Below are positions 1 through 7,882 of a stretch of DNA of 64,000 nt, piece after piece. The notes under the pieces were generated by a model. It searched no databases. It worked only from the letters and a program-made list of their open reading frames with translations, and was not told the origin of the DNA. Position 1 is the stretch's first letter; each line of letters starts with the position of its first letter. A program made the translations under genes and the position numbers. The DNA lies in assembly GCA_046330415.1 (NCBI GenBank), contig JAXLSW010000010.1:1-64000 (forward strand), in the 5' to 3' direction. The DNA is from RHKX01 sp046330415. GTDB taxonomy: Bacteria > Actinomycetota > Thermoleophilia > Solirubrobacterales > 70-9.

Positions 1-299
1 TGGTCCCCGACTTCGCCGAGCGCCTGGCGACCGCCGCGGGCCTCCCCTATGTATCTGTGCTGAGCGCGGTCAAGCGGACCGAGGAGCAGTCCAAGCTTGA
101 GAACTCACGCAAGCAGTGGCTGAACGTGCAGGGAGCCTTCACCGCCGACCGCACCGCCTGCCCGCCGGGAGCCGTCCTCCTCGTCGACGACCTCATCGAC
201 TCGAAGTGGACGATCACCGAGGCGGGGGGCACTTTGCGCCGGGCTGGGGTTCCTGGGGTCGTCCCCTTTGCGCTTGCGGCGTCAGGTCTCGCGAGCTGA
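1..299 (+). CDS. recQ: C-terminal end of RecQ-type helicase with phosphoribosyltransferase-like domain (5' end outside window)
   Basis: The reading frame is open from base 3 and stops at 297-299, so only about 98 C-terminal codons are present. The segment VLLVDDLIDSKWT followed by an RRAG/PFALA tail is the phosphoribosyltransferase-like signature (VDDLIDS, PRPP-loop type) that many actinobacterial RecQ helicases carry at their C-terminus. The helicase core itself is not in the window, so the RecQ assignment rests on this tail only. A free-standing phosphoribosyltransferase is the alternative. Confidence 0.6.
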   Translation, partial: VPDFAERLATAAGLPYVSVLSAVKRTEEQSKLENSRKQWLNVQGAFTADRTACPPGAVLLVDDLIDSKWTITEAGGTLRRAGVPGVVPFALAASGLAS

Positions 300-329
300 T
301 CCTCGTCTGGCCCGCGGATCGACCACGTA

Positions 330-1460
330 CTAGGCGAAGAGCTCGAGGTAGGGGGAGTACCTGAAGACCCGGTTCCTCCTGCCTCCGGTGGTCTCCTGAA
401 GGAGCCCGTTCGACTCGAATTGGGACACGAGACCGTTGGCCGTGGCGAATGCGATGCCGAGAGTCTCGGCGATCAGATTGACGTTCACGATCGGCCGCAT
501 GAAGAGGAGGTCCAGTAACCGGCCGCCGTTTGCCCCGGTGAGGTCTCGGACCTTCGCGCGATGGAGCTCGCGCATCTCGCGGATCGCCCGCGCCGTGGTA
601 GTCGCCTCGATCGCAGTCTCCTCCACCCCCGCCAGGAAGAACCTCATCCAGCCTTCCCAATCTCCCGCACGCCGGATCGCCGTCAGTCGGTCGTAGTACT
701 CCGTCCGGTTTCGCTTGAGGTACAGACTGAGGTAGAGCAGGGGCCGCTGAAGAGCCTGCCGGTGCACCAGAAGGAACGTGATCAGCAGACGCCCGACCCT
801 GCCGTTGCCGTCCATGAACGGGTGGATCGTCTCGAACTGCGCGTGCGCGATCCCGGCATGGACCAGCGCCGGCAGCTCATGGTTGTGAAGGAAGGTCTCG
901 AGGTCGTCCAGCGCCTCGTGCATCACGGGGACCGGGGGCGGGACGAACGTGGCGGACTCCTGTGAGGCGCCATCGGGGCCGATCCAGTTCTGGATGCGCC
1001 GGAAGTCACCCGGAGCCAACCGTGCGCCCCTGCCGCTGCGCAGCAACTCCCCGTGAATCTCCCTGAGCAGACGCTTGGAGAGAGGCAGGCCCGCGACGCG
1101 CTCGAGTCCGAAGCTCATCGCCCTGACGTAGTTGAGTACCTCGTCGACATCGTTGGGGAGCCCACGGGCGTCGGGCTCGAGCTCGACGGCGAGCAGGTCC
1201 TCAAGGGTGCTCTGGGTACCCTCGATCTGCGAGCTGAGCACCGCTTCCCGCCTCACGTACATGGCCACGAACAGGTCGGGGTTGGGGATCTCCTGGATGA
1301 CTCCATCGAGGCGCCCCAGCGCAAGGTCGGCTCGCGAGAGCTGTGCCAGCATCGCCGCGTCGACCACGATCGGCGGCTCCGGCGGCATGGACGCAGGGAT
1401 GAATGGGCTACCGGGCCTCTCATCGAGAAAATGGCCCGCCCTTTCTTCAGATAGAGCCAA
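330..1460 (-). CDS. Fic family protein (class II, AMPylator-type)
   Basis: 376 aa. The Fic core motif HPFMDGNGRVGR sits near residue 215; its His is the catalytic base that transfers AMP (or another nucleotide moiety) to target hydroxyls. SSQIEG near residue 77 fits the (S/T)xxxE(G/N) inhibitory helix, which lies N-terminal to the core as in class II Fic proteins, so activity should be self-inhibited. The C-terminal ~90 residues look like a winged helix, as in the common Fic_N-Fic-wHTH architecture, suggesting DNA binding or autoregulation. The annotated start is TTG; no better in-frame ATG precedes the Fic_N region. The gene stands alone and has its own AT-rich promoter region. Target unknown. 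Confidence 0.9.
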   Translation of the reverse strand: MALSEERAGHFLDERPGSPFIPASMPPEPPIVVDAAMLAQLSRADLALGRLDGVIQEIPNPDLFVAMYVRREAVLSSQIEGTQSTLEDLLAVELEPDARGLPNDVDEVLNYVRAMSFGLERVAGLPLSKRLLREIHGELLRSGRGARLAPGDFRRIQNWIGPDGASQESATFVPPPVPVMHEALDDLETFLHNHELPALVHAGIAHAQFETIHPFMDGNGRVGRLLITFLLVHRQALQRPLLYLSLYLKRNRTEYYDRLTAIRRAGDWEGWMRFFLAGVEETAIEATTTARAIREMRELHRAKVRDLTGANGGRLLDLLFMRPIVNVNLIAETLGIAFATANGLVSQFESNGLLQETTGGRRNRVFRYSPYLELFA

Positions 1461-1502
1461 GGCCTTGCTTGCTCCTCTCGAAATAACGCCGCATCGCCAC
1501 CA

Positions 1503-1531
1503 ATCTTATTACGCAAAAACGCCCAGATCAA
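1503..1531 (-). promoter_or_regulatory. Probable sigma70-like promoter of the fic gene
   Basis: On the minus strand TTGATC (plus 1526-1531) is followed after 17 nt by TAAGAT (plus 1503-1508), close to the -35/-10 consensus, in a locally AT-rich stretch about 35 nt upstream of the Fic start. A 7-bp inverted repeat (CTTATTA at 1505-1511, TAATAAG at 1532-1538) brackets it and could be an operator. Confidence 0.45.
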
Positions 1532-1642
1532 TAATAAGGTGCTCTGGACGCGACGAGAACCACTTGCGCCGTGTAGGCGCGAAGTGCCAACTTGTCTTGC
1601 TAGACAAACCGACCACACGAGGCAACTTGGAGTGCCAAGCCT

Positions 1643-1996
1643 TCAGATCCCGTGCGACCCGCCGAGCTCGACGACCTCAGCCGGATCGATCACCAGCTCG
1701 AGATCGGTTCCCGGGTCGATGACGACCGGGATGTCATCCAGCCCCGCGAACGCAGAGAGCGCAAGCCGAGCCCGCTTCGGACCACCGACTCCGAAGTAGG
1801 CCTCGTAGGCCGGCACGGAGGTGAAGAGGGGGATGGCGTCACGACCGTCCGCGACCGGCACTGTGGTGAAGCTCTTGCGTCTGTCGTCCTCGCCCGGCGT
1901 GTGGGGCAGCAGGAGTTCGGCGCGTACGAGCATGTCGGCGAGGGAGGCGTCAACCGGTGCCCCCGGCGGCAGGTCGAGGAGCGCGTGCTCGAGCAC
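1643..1996 (-). CDS. SseB-like (SseB N-terminal domain) protein
   Basis: 117 aa. The order of elements matches the SseB N-terminal domain: an N-terminal helix, a strand with AELLLPH, then IPLFTSVPAYEAYF, and a closing PVVIDPGTDLELVIDPAEV. In actinobacteria this small domain is widespread but its biochemical role is unknown; in Salmonella SseB itself is a sulfurtransferase-enhancing/secretion-linked protein and the name should not be over-read. The only usable start is GTG at 1996; an in-frame TAA lies about 23 codons further upstream, so the N-terminus may be slightly truncated relative to relatives. Confidence 0.7.
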   Translation of the reverse strand: MLEHALLDLPPGAPVDASLADMLVRAELLLPHTPGEDDRRKSFTTVPVADGRDAIPLFTSVPAYEAYFGVGGPKRARLALSAFAGLDDIPVVIDPGTDLELVIDPAEVVELGGSHGI

Positions 1997-2361
1997 GTCG
2001 TAGGCGACCGCATACGCCGGCCACTCCAGCCGCGCAGTCGCATCGGCGGCTTACTCTGGCAGACCAAGCGGCAGTTGACGAAAGATGCCTGACTCCCGGT
2101 GGAACTTGACCGCCAACGCGCGTTCTGGGGGGATTCGCCACCGCCGAGGGAAGTGCCTCCCTCACGTCGAACGTCAACAGCTTCGCGACCCCCGATGGCA
2201 CCCACACCGGGACGCCGAACTCGCCCTACCCGGCCGACCCCACCGAGGCGAGACCGCCCATGGCACCAGAAAGGCTGCCGACGTCCAGGTCTACGTCAAC
2301 GAGGCCCGCAGCCGGGAGGTACGGCGCGGACCCGCAAGCAGGCCCACGCCGCCACTCCTAG
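1997..2361. other. Intergenic stretch with no convincing gene
   Basis: 365 bp between two minus-strand genes. Several short overlapping frames are open, none with a recognisable start, ribosome binding site or domain. A plus-strand frame ending about 2361 reads as a plausible low-complexity protein tail (rich in T, P, R and G) and might be a remnant, but this cannot be supported further. Confidence 0.4.
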
Positions 2362-3054
2362 CTAGTAGCGGTAGCGGATCCGGAACAGTGGGTCGTTCTG
2401 CCACTGCCATCCGACTAGGTGTCGTAGGCCTAGATCGGCTTCGGCCTTTGCGATCTCGGACCCAGGGTTGTTTGGGTCGGTGAGACCGACGGCGCTCACG
2501 AGTGTGGTGGCACGTGGCAGCGCGGCGATCACTCCGATCGAACCGCCCGTAGCAATCACGAACGACGGCAGCGGGCCGATGACATCGAACTCGAACTCGC
2601 GGTCGCCGACCTTGTCGGCAGCGATCTTGTAGAAGAGCCGCAGCTCCCTTTGGCCAGGCTTGACCAAGACGGTCGTCACCGAGAACGAGCTTGCGGCGCG
2701 ACCAACCGAGACCGCGAAGTCGCGCTGCTCGCGCTTCGAGGCGCCGTCAGCCATCTTCTCGAGCCGGTCGACCAGCTCCTGGTCGTATACCGAGCGATCA
2801 ACGCTGTCGAACTCGAACACCGCCGGACCCTTGATCGGCTCGTCCGAGTATCGGACGATCGGCTTGGTCTGCGCCTGCGCTGCCATCGGCAGGATCAGGA
2901 CCGCCTCCTTCTCGGAGTCGATGTCGGCGGTCAGGCCGAGGCTTGAGGTGATGAAAACCTCGTCCTGCTCCTGGCTGCCGTCGCCCTTGGCGATGATGTC
3001 GATGGTCGTGTCAACCCGGTTCACCGGGATGTTCGTCAGGTCCGTGAAGCTCAT
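2362..3054 (-). CDS. Uncharacterised 230-aa protein
   Basis: Not recognised. It starts with MSFTDLTNIPVNRV, is acidic and soluble through most of its length, and has one hydrophobic glycine-rich stretch near residues 165-190 (FVIATGGSIGVIAALP) that could be a membrane-inserting or buried helix, then a basic aromatic tail ending FRIRYRY. No signal peptide is visible. It lies 87 bp downstream of a small basic protein on the same strand and diverges from an XRE-ImmA regulator, so it may be the target of that regulator. Phage-like or stress-related function is only a guess. Confidence 0.75.
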   Translation of the reverse strand: MSFTDLTNIPVNRVDTTIDIIAKGDGSQEQDEVFITSSLGLTADIDSEKEAVLILPMAAQAQTKPIVRYSDEPIKGPAVFEFDSVDRSVYDQELVDRLEKMADGASKREQRDFAVSVGRAASSFSVTTVLVKPGQRELRLFYKIAADKVGDREFEFDVIGPLPSFVIATGGSIGVIAALPRATTLVSAVGLTDPNNPGSEIAKAEADLGLRHLVGWQWQNDPLFRIRYRY

Positions 3055-3141
3055 GCTTCACTTCCTTTCTCTGGTGATGGTCTTGGGACTCGTCGCTGGA
3101 TTGGCGACCGGCCGCCATGCAGGGCGGCCGGGCTGCGTTAT

Positions 3142-3288
3142 CTACTTCCGCTTTCCTCCTCTCTTTGGTGCCGCCTGCGACAGCGCGCTGCCGGCAGCGC
3201 GCTTCGAGTTGCGGCCGGTGCGGCCGTCCCGCAGTACCTTGCTGGCCGCCTTTGCCGCCCCTCTTGAGGTTCTCCGCTGCTTTGCCAT
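3142..3288 (-). CDS. Small basic Lys/Arg-rich protein (48 aa)
   Basis: Starts MAKQRRTSRG and contains AASKVLRDGRT and AAGSALSQ, a pattern I associate with a widespread family of tiny basic proteins often found in accessory regions. ATG at 3286-3288 was preferred because the family begins right before the basic stretch; the longer open frame upstream has no family resemblance. Function unknown; nucleic-acid binding is plausible from the charge. It is the first gene on the minus strand facing away from the XRE-ImmA gene. Confidence 0.65.
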   Translation of the reverse strand: MAKQRRTSRGAAKAASKVLRDGRTGRNSKRAAGSALSQAAPKRGGKRK

Positions 3289-3375
3289 TTGTGGATGACT
3301 CGCTTTCTGCTCCGGCTGCGCGCTTACACTGGGCGAGCCCAGAGCAAGAGGATGCCGAGCTACATTTACCATACT

Positions 3376-3390
3376 GGTATCGAGTATACC
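3376..3390. promoter_or_regulatory. Possible operator between the XRE-ImmA gene and the divergent small gene
   Basis: GGTAT-CGAGT-ATACC is an imperfect palindrome about 35 bp upstream of the XRE-ImmA ATG and within the divergent intergenic region; TATACT on the minus strand inside it resembles a -10 box for the small basic gene. XRE-ImmA proteins commonly autoregulate through such sites, so this is the natural candidate, but no matching second copy was found. Confidence 0.35.
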
Positions 3391-3422
3391 ATCCTGATGG
3401 AACGCGACTCGTCGAGGCGGCG

Positions 3423-4259
3423 ATGAAAGACACGACCGCCTGGGTGGCTAATGCTCTAAGAGGGGCTCGAGAGACTCGCGGCTGGAACCAGTCGGAACTC
3501 GCCAAGAAGCTCGGCGTGACCCAAACCGCGATCTCGTACTGGGAAGGCGGAAAGCGAAGCCCAGGCCTCGACGACTTGATCATGATCGCCGAAGCACTTG
3601 ATGTCCCGGTGTTCAAGTTCATTCCACCTTCCCGGGCGCAGGCGCAAGCACCAGCTTTGCTCCGAGCTACCGCGGCGCGACTCGCTGATAGCGATCTCCA
3701 GGAGTCTGTTGCAAGGTTGACGGACATGGCAGAAGGCGTCGCCGCCCCTTCTCCGGAGCTTCAGATCACGTCAACCAATCCGAGCAATGCTGCGAACGAA
3801 CTCATCGAGAAGGCGGCGGTCACGACACCGCCGGTGCCGGTCAAGACACTCGCGGAACGATGCGGCGCACTCGTCTACTTTCAGAAGTACCCGGACTCTC
3901 TCTCGGGGCTCGTCTTCGCTCTTGACGACGCTGCTGTCATTGGGATTAACGAAGGGCATCCACGGGTTCGGCAGAGATTCAGCCTTGGCCATGAGCTTGG
4001 CCACTATGTGCTCAGGCATCTCCAGCGGCAGAGCGGCTACGAAGACCGCGTCCATATCGACTCGGCGGAAGGAGTGTCGCCCGGCTTTGATTGGCGAGCG
4101 GAGCGAGCGGCCAACGAGTTCGCCGCGGAACTACTGATGCCCCGCAAGTTCGTTAGTCAAGCGCACGCGAATGCCGCTAGTCATCAGGAGTTGGCGGACA
4201 AGTTTGAGGTTTCTGAGCTCGCGATGGGCTATCGACTAGTCAACCTTGGACTGCGCTGA
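3423..4259 (+). CDS. XRE-family HTH regulator fused to ImmA/IrrE metalloprotease
   Basis: 278 aa from ATG 3423; upstream in-frame codons are open but have no HTH similarity, so this start was chosen. Residues about 11-65 form an XRE helix-turn-helix (LGVTQTAISYWEGGKRSP). The C-terminal half holds the ImmA/IrrE zinc site HELGH near residue 190 and the downstream ANEFAAELLMP motif. Family members are DNA-binding repressors whose peptidase cleaves a partner regulator after stress (as ImmA on ImmR or IrrE on DdrO); fused forms act as stand-alone switches or as antitoxin-like parts. It is divergent from the genes at 3142-3288 and 2362-3054, which may be its regulon. Confidence 0.9.
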   Translation: MKDTTAWVANALRGARETRGWNQSELAKKLGVTQTAISYWEGGKRSPGLDDLIMIAEALDVPVFKFIPPSRAQAQAPALLRATAARLADSDLQESVARLTDMAEGVAAPSPELQITSTNPSNAANELIEKAAVTTPPVPVKTLAERCGALVYFQKYPDSLSGLVFALDDAAVIGINEGHPRVRQRFSLGHELGHYVLRHLQRQSGYEDRVHIDSAEGVSPGFDWRAERAANEFAAELLMPRKFVSQAHANAASHQELADKFEVSELAMGYRLVNLGLR

Positions 4260-4394
4260 GCTGGCCGGCGTCGCGCTAGAGCGATGGCATCCAGGCGGCA
4301 CGCCTCCAGAGAACCTGACGGCATGCCGAGCACACGCCGCCGAGTCGGCGAGTCTTCCCGCTGAGAGCTGCCCGTGCACCCAGCGACGTGCCTC

Positions 4395-4802
4395 TCAGAC
4401 CACCCAGTCCCTGACCTCGAAGCCGATGCTCTCGAAGGCGCCTGCGAGTAACAACGGCTCGGCGAGGGCCATTTCCTCGGGCTCGAGCCCGAACACCACC
4501 ATGTCACCGTCTCGCTCGTAGCGACCATCAACCCACCGCTGTGTGATCAGAGGCTCGAGCTCCCGAGCGCACTGCGCCACGTGCCCCCTAGCGTCCTCGG
4601 TGCTGACCCCTCCATCAATATCAGCTGGGTCCGCGAGATCGCGGAACTCTCGCGGGAGATCGGCAGCCTCCGCTTCCATCATCCTCCGCACCTCCCGAAC
4701 ATCGGCGGCGTCAAGCGCGTCTTCGAGGCCCCACCAGTTGGGTTCCCCGTCAAAGCGGATCGCCAGAGTCGGCGTGGCCGGCTGATCATGCTCTCCCGCC
4801 AT
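4395..4802 (-). CDS. Uncharacterised 135-aa acidic protein, last gene of the methyltransferase-helicase operon
   Basis: Starts MAGEHDQ; its ATG overlaps the stop of the GIY-YIG gene as TGATG, which decides the start and implies translational coupling. It is acidic and Trp-containing (FDGEPNWWGLEDALDAADV at the front, GFEVRDWVV at the end), with no membrane segment or known domain. Its position as fourth gene of a restriction-like operon suggests a specificity, inhibitor or accessory role, by context only. Confidence 0.75.
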   Translation of the reverse strand: MAGEHDQPATPTLAIRFDGEPNWWGLEDALDAADVREVRRMMEAEAADLPREFRDLADPADIDGGVSTEDARGHVAQCARELEPLITQRWVDGRYERDGDMVVFGLEPEEMALAEPLLLAGAFESIGFEVRDWVV

Positions 4803-5950
4803 CAGGATCGAAGGACGATCCGTCGCTGATCGACGTTGTACTCGTAGCTCTGGATGCTTTCGGCCTCGATGAGATCTACAGCCTCGTCGATGACGTTCAG
4901 CGGGACTGAGAACCACTCCGTCACCTCCGCGGTGGGGATGCCGTCCCGCTCGAACCAGATGTCGAGGCGTGCGGCCTCGAAGAATCGGTGGAGAAGGCCT
5001 TCGACTCCGCGCGCCATCGCCTTCGGCATCTCGAATGCCTGGACCTCTTCGACCGGACCTCCGAGAAACGTCGTGCTCTGCGTCGTGGCCGCAGTCCGAG
5101 CCGCCACCGACTGCGTTGTGAATCCGATCTTGTGCAGGTCGGGGATCTGTGAAACCTGTGGATCGTCGGAGAGCGTCCGCAGGACATATACGTAGCCGAC
5201 CTCGCCGCCGAGTCGTGCCTCAATCTCAACTGCCGTCTTCTCCTCGGGGTCCGTGACCTGCTTGCCGAACCTGTACAGCTGGCTGGCGAGGGAGCGCAGC
5301 AGGAGGTTGGCCTCGGTGCCGTTCTCGAAGATGCAACGGAGCCGAGCATTGACGCGACCGTGTTCCCGGCGCCGCTCCCCCTCGGCCGCGACGTATGTGA
5401 GGACACCTCGCAAGACGTAGAAGGTGTCGCCCTTGATCTCCTGCTCGTTTCTGAATGGGATCAGGCGCCGTTTTCCTTCGCGCAACTCCTGCTGACACTG
5501 CTTGAAGAACGGCTCGAAACGATCGAAGTCGGGGCAGGGCTCGCGACGGGCGACCTCATCAGGCTTCGCTGGCTCCTTGGGGACGTGCCGCAGCTTGTGG
5601 AGATCGTCCCCGCCGTTCAATAGCCCGAGTGGATCGTCAGCAATCGCGTCAGCGAGGTTGTCGGGCGGCTCCGGCTCGCCGAGCAAGCCATGCTCATCAA
5701 GCCCGATGAGGGCTTCCCGGTATGCGTCGTTGTCGCGAATGGCCTGCAGGCGGAAGTGCAGCTGCATCTCAGCCACGCTGCCGGCTTCCGCTTGAGGTTC
5801 GCGGCCGTTGGCGGCCACGAACGCCTGGATCTCTTGGAAGCTGGCCGCCAGGCGATCGGCGCCGCTCATCGGCGCCGCTCGGACGGGGGCGTGGAGAAGG
5901 CCCAAGTCGTCCTCGGCGATCATCTGCTTGAGCACCTCTGCCTCGATCAT
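4802..5950 (-). CDS. GIY-YIG domain protein (Mug113/T5orf172-like), putative nuclease of the operon
   Basis: 382 aa. The first ~240 residues are mixed charged helices without a known fold. At about residues 258-345 lies a GIY-YIG-like domain of the T5orf172/Mug113 type: GYVYVLRTLS, then LHKIGFTT, then a Glu-containing helix with VEGLLHRFF. These domains cleave DNA with a single metal ion. Start ATG 5950 overlaps the helicase stop as TGATG and its own stop overlaps the next gene, so all are coupled. With the helicase and methyltransferase upstream it plausibly supplies DNA cleavage in a restriction-modification-like system. Confidence 0.8.
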   Translation of the reverse strand: MIEAEVLKQMIAEDDLGLLHAPVRAAPMSGADRLAASFQEIQAFVAANGREPQAEAGSVAEMQLHFRLQAIRDNDAYREALIGLDEHGLLGEPEPPDNLADAIADDPLGLLNGGDDLHKLRHVPKEPAKPDEVARREPCPDFDRFEPFFKQCQQELREGKRRLIPFRNEQEIKGDTFYVLRGVLTYVAAEGERRREHGRVNARLRCIFENGTEANLLLRSLASQLYRFGKQVTDPEEKTAVEIEARLGGEVGYVYVLRTLSDDPQVSQIPDLHKIGFTTQSVAARTAATTQSTTFLGGPVEEVQAFEMPKAMARGVEGLLHRFFEAARLDIWFERDGIPTAEVTEWFSVPLNVIDEAVDLIEAESIQSYEYNVDQRRIVLRS

Positions 5951-7881
5951 CAGAGACCCTGCTCTCGCCGCTGTCGCTGCAGAAGGAGCAAGGCCTCTGC
6001 GAGGCGCTGCTCCTGGGGGTCATTCGAGCGAACGTTGGGACGGTCGCCCTCCCTGCGCACGAAAGCCTGGATCTTGGGCCAGAGAAGGAGCGCCTCCTCC
6101 TCGCTCATCTCGACGCGAGTGGTGTCGATCGCGTCCTGGATGAGTCCAAGCACCTGCTTGGTCACCGACTTGGAGAGGATCTCGAACGCCTTCTGGAAGG
6201 GGTTCACCGTGTCGATCAGGTCGATGTGGAGGTCGTCGATGTTCACGAAGCGCCCGGCCATGAGCACGAAGCGATTGTCGCCGACGTCCTTGACCTCCCC
6301 GTTCTTGACAACCGAGTCGGTTACCACGTGCTGGCGAACCTCTTCGACCTCCTCATCGCTGATGTCGGGGTAGCGCGTGCGGATGATCTTCGGGATCAGG
6401 ACCTTGTTCATCACCTCTGGGTCGATGTTGCCGGGCATCGCCTTGAGCATGGTGGGGTCTTGCAGGATCTGAGCCTTCAAGTCGTTCAGGTCTGAGTCGA
6501 CGATCTGGCGCACGCGGTCGGTTGACGGCTCCTTGAACCCCGAGATCTTGAGTTCGCCGACGCCGGGACGATCTTTGGGGTCTCGCTTGGTCTTGAACTT
6601 GAAGTTCGGGGCAAGGACCTGCTCCATCAGCAGCGAGGCCGTGATCGCCTTCAGCATGTTGTTGACGGCGACCCTGACCTCCTCGTCGCCTGCGTCGGGC
6701 TGGGCGATCAGGTTGGTGAACTGAGAGTGGCTCTTGTTTGGGCTGTCCCGCGTGCAGCGGCCGATGATCTGGATGATCTCGGTGAGGGACCCCCGGTAGC
6801 CGACGGTCAGCGCGTGCTCGCAGTAGGGCCAGTCGAAGCCTTCTTTCGCCATGCCGAGAGCGATGATCAAGTCGATGTCATCGAGCTGGCTCATCGTCCG
6901 GAGGTAATCGACGATCTTCGGCCGCTGAGCCGGATCGTCGTTGACGAGGTCTGCCACCTTGATGACCTTGCCGTCGGTTCGCTTGACGGAGATCACGCCG
7001 GTCACGGGGTCCTGGTTCTCAACCACCCCGATCGCATCTAGGATGTGGTCGACCTCACGCAGCTTGTCTTTGGTTGATTCACCCGACTGCACGCTCGGGA
7101 TGTGAAGGATGGTCTTCTTGTCTGTGTCGAGAACCCCGTCGACGGCGTCGAGGTAGCGGCCCGAGTAGAAGTGGTAGCCGATCCCGAGCGACTTCAGGTA
7201 CGTGTAGCCATTGAGCTGCTCGTAGTAGTTGTAGGTCACCTTCGTGAACTTGGCTTCGTCAGCAGGCTCGAGGACGGGGACGGCGTCGCCGCGGAAGTAG
7301 GAGCCGGTCATGGCGACGATGTGCGCTTTGCTGGTCCGCATCACTGAGCGCATGAGCTCACCGAGGCGGCTGTCCTCGTTCGCGGACACGTGGTGGAACT
7401 CGTCAATCGCCAGCAAGGTCTCGTCGAGGGCGCCGTCGTCGAGGGCGCCGTCGTCGAGGGCGTCGAAGGCGAAGCGGAGCGTGGCGTGTGTGCAGATCAG
7501 AATCGGATCGGGAGAGGAGAGGAATTCGAGGAAGGCTTCGACCTTCCCAACGCTGGAGCCTGGTGAGCAGAGGTTGCGGTGCTCAGGGATCTCCCAGTCG
7601 GCGAAGAACCCGTGCTCCGTGAGCTTTGTGCTGGCGAATGAAGCTCCAATCGAACGCTCTGGGACCGCGACGATGACCTTCTTGAGCCCCTGGTTGTAGA
7701 GCTTGTTGAGCCCGATGAACATCAGCGCTCGCGACTTCCCCGAGGCAGGCGGTGCCTTGATGAGGAGGTACTGGTCTTGGCGACGCTCGAACGCCTTCGC
7801 CTGCATCTCCCGCATTCCGAGAGCGTCGGTGGCGGTGCTCTTTCCTGTCTGGGCGTAGGTGACGTCGATCAGGTTTGGCAT
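5950..7881 (-). CDS. SF2 DEAD/DEAH-type helicase, type III Res-like
   Basis: 643 aa. Motif I is APPASGKS at residues 43-50, motif II is DEFHH, motif III region is MTGSYFRG and motif VI is QIIGRCTRD, in the usual SF2 order. This is an ATP-dependent DNA translocase/helicase of the kind that partners type I/III restriction subunits. ATG 7881 was chosen because it lies one base after the methyltransferase stop (TGA-G-ATG); the frame is open upstream but there overlaps the methyltransferase coding sequence. It carries no nuclease motif of its own, fitting a separate GIY-YIG nuclease downstream. Confidence 0.88.
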   Translation of the reverse strand: MPNLIDVTYAQTGKSTATDALGMREMQAKAFERRQDQYLLIKAPPASGKSRALMFIGLNKLYNQGLKKVIVAVPERSIGASFASTKLTEHGFFADWEIPEHRNLCSPGSSVGKVEAFLEFLSSPDPILICTHATLRFAFDALDDGALDDGALDETLLAIDEFHHVSANEDSRLGELMRSVMRTSKAHIVAMTGSYFRGDAVPVLEPADEAKFTKVTYNYYEQLNGYTYLKSLGIGYHFYSGRYLDAVDGVLDTDKKTILHIPSVQSGESTKDKLREVDHILDAIGVVENQDPVTGVISVKRTDGKVIKVADLVNDDPAQRPKIVDYLRTMSQLDDIDLIIALGMAKEGFDWPYCEHALTVGYRGSLTEIIQIIGRCTRDSPNKSHSQFTNLIAQPDAGDEEVRVAVNNMLKAITASLLMEQVLAPNFKFKTKRDPKDRPGVGELKISGFKEPSTDRVRQIVDSDLNDLKAQILQDPTMLKAMPGNIDPEVMNKVLIPKIIRTRYPDISDEEVEEVRQHVVTDSVVKNGEVKDVGDNRFVLMAGRFVNIDDLHIDLIDTVNPFQKAFEILSKSVTKQVLGLIQDAIDTTRVEMSEEEALLLWPKIQAFVRREGDRPNVRSNDPQEQRLAEALLLLQRQRREQGL

Positions 7882-7882
7882 C

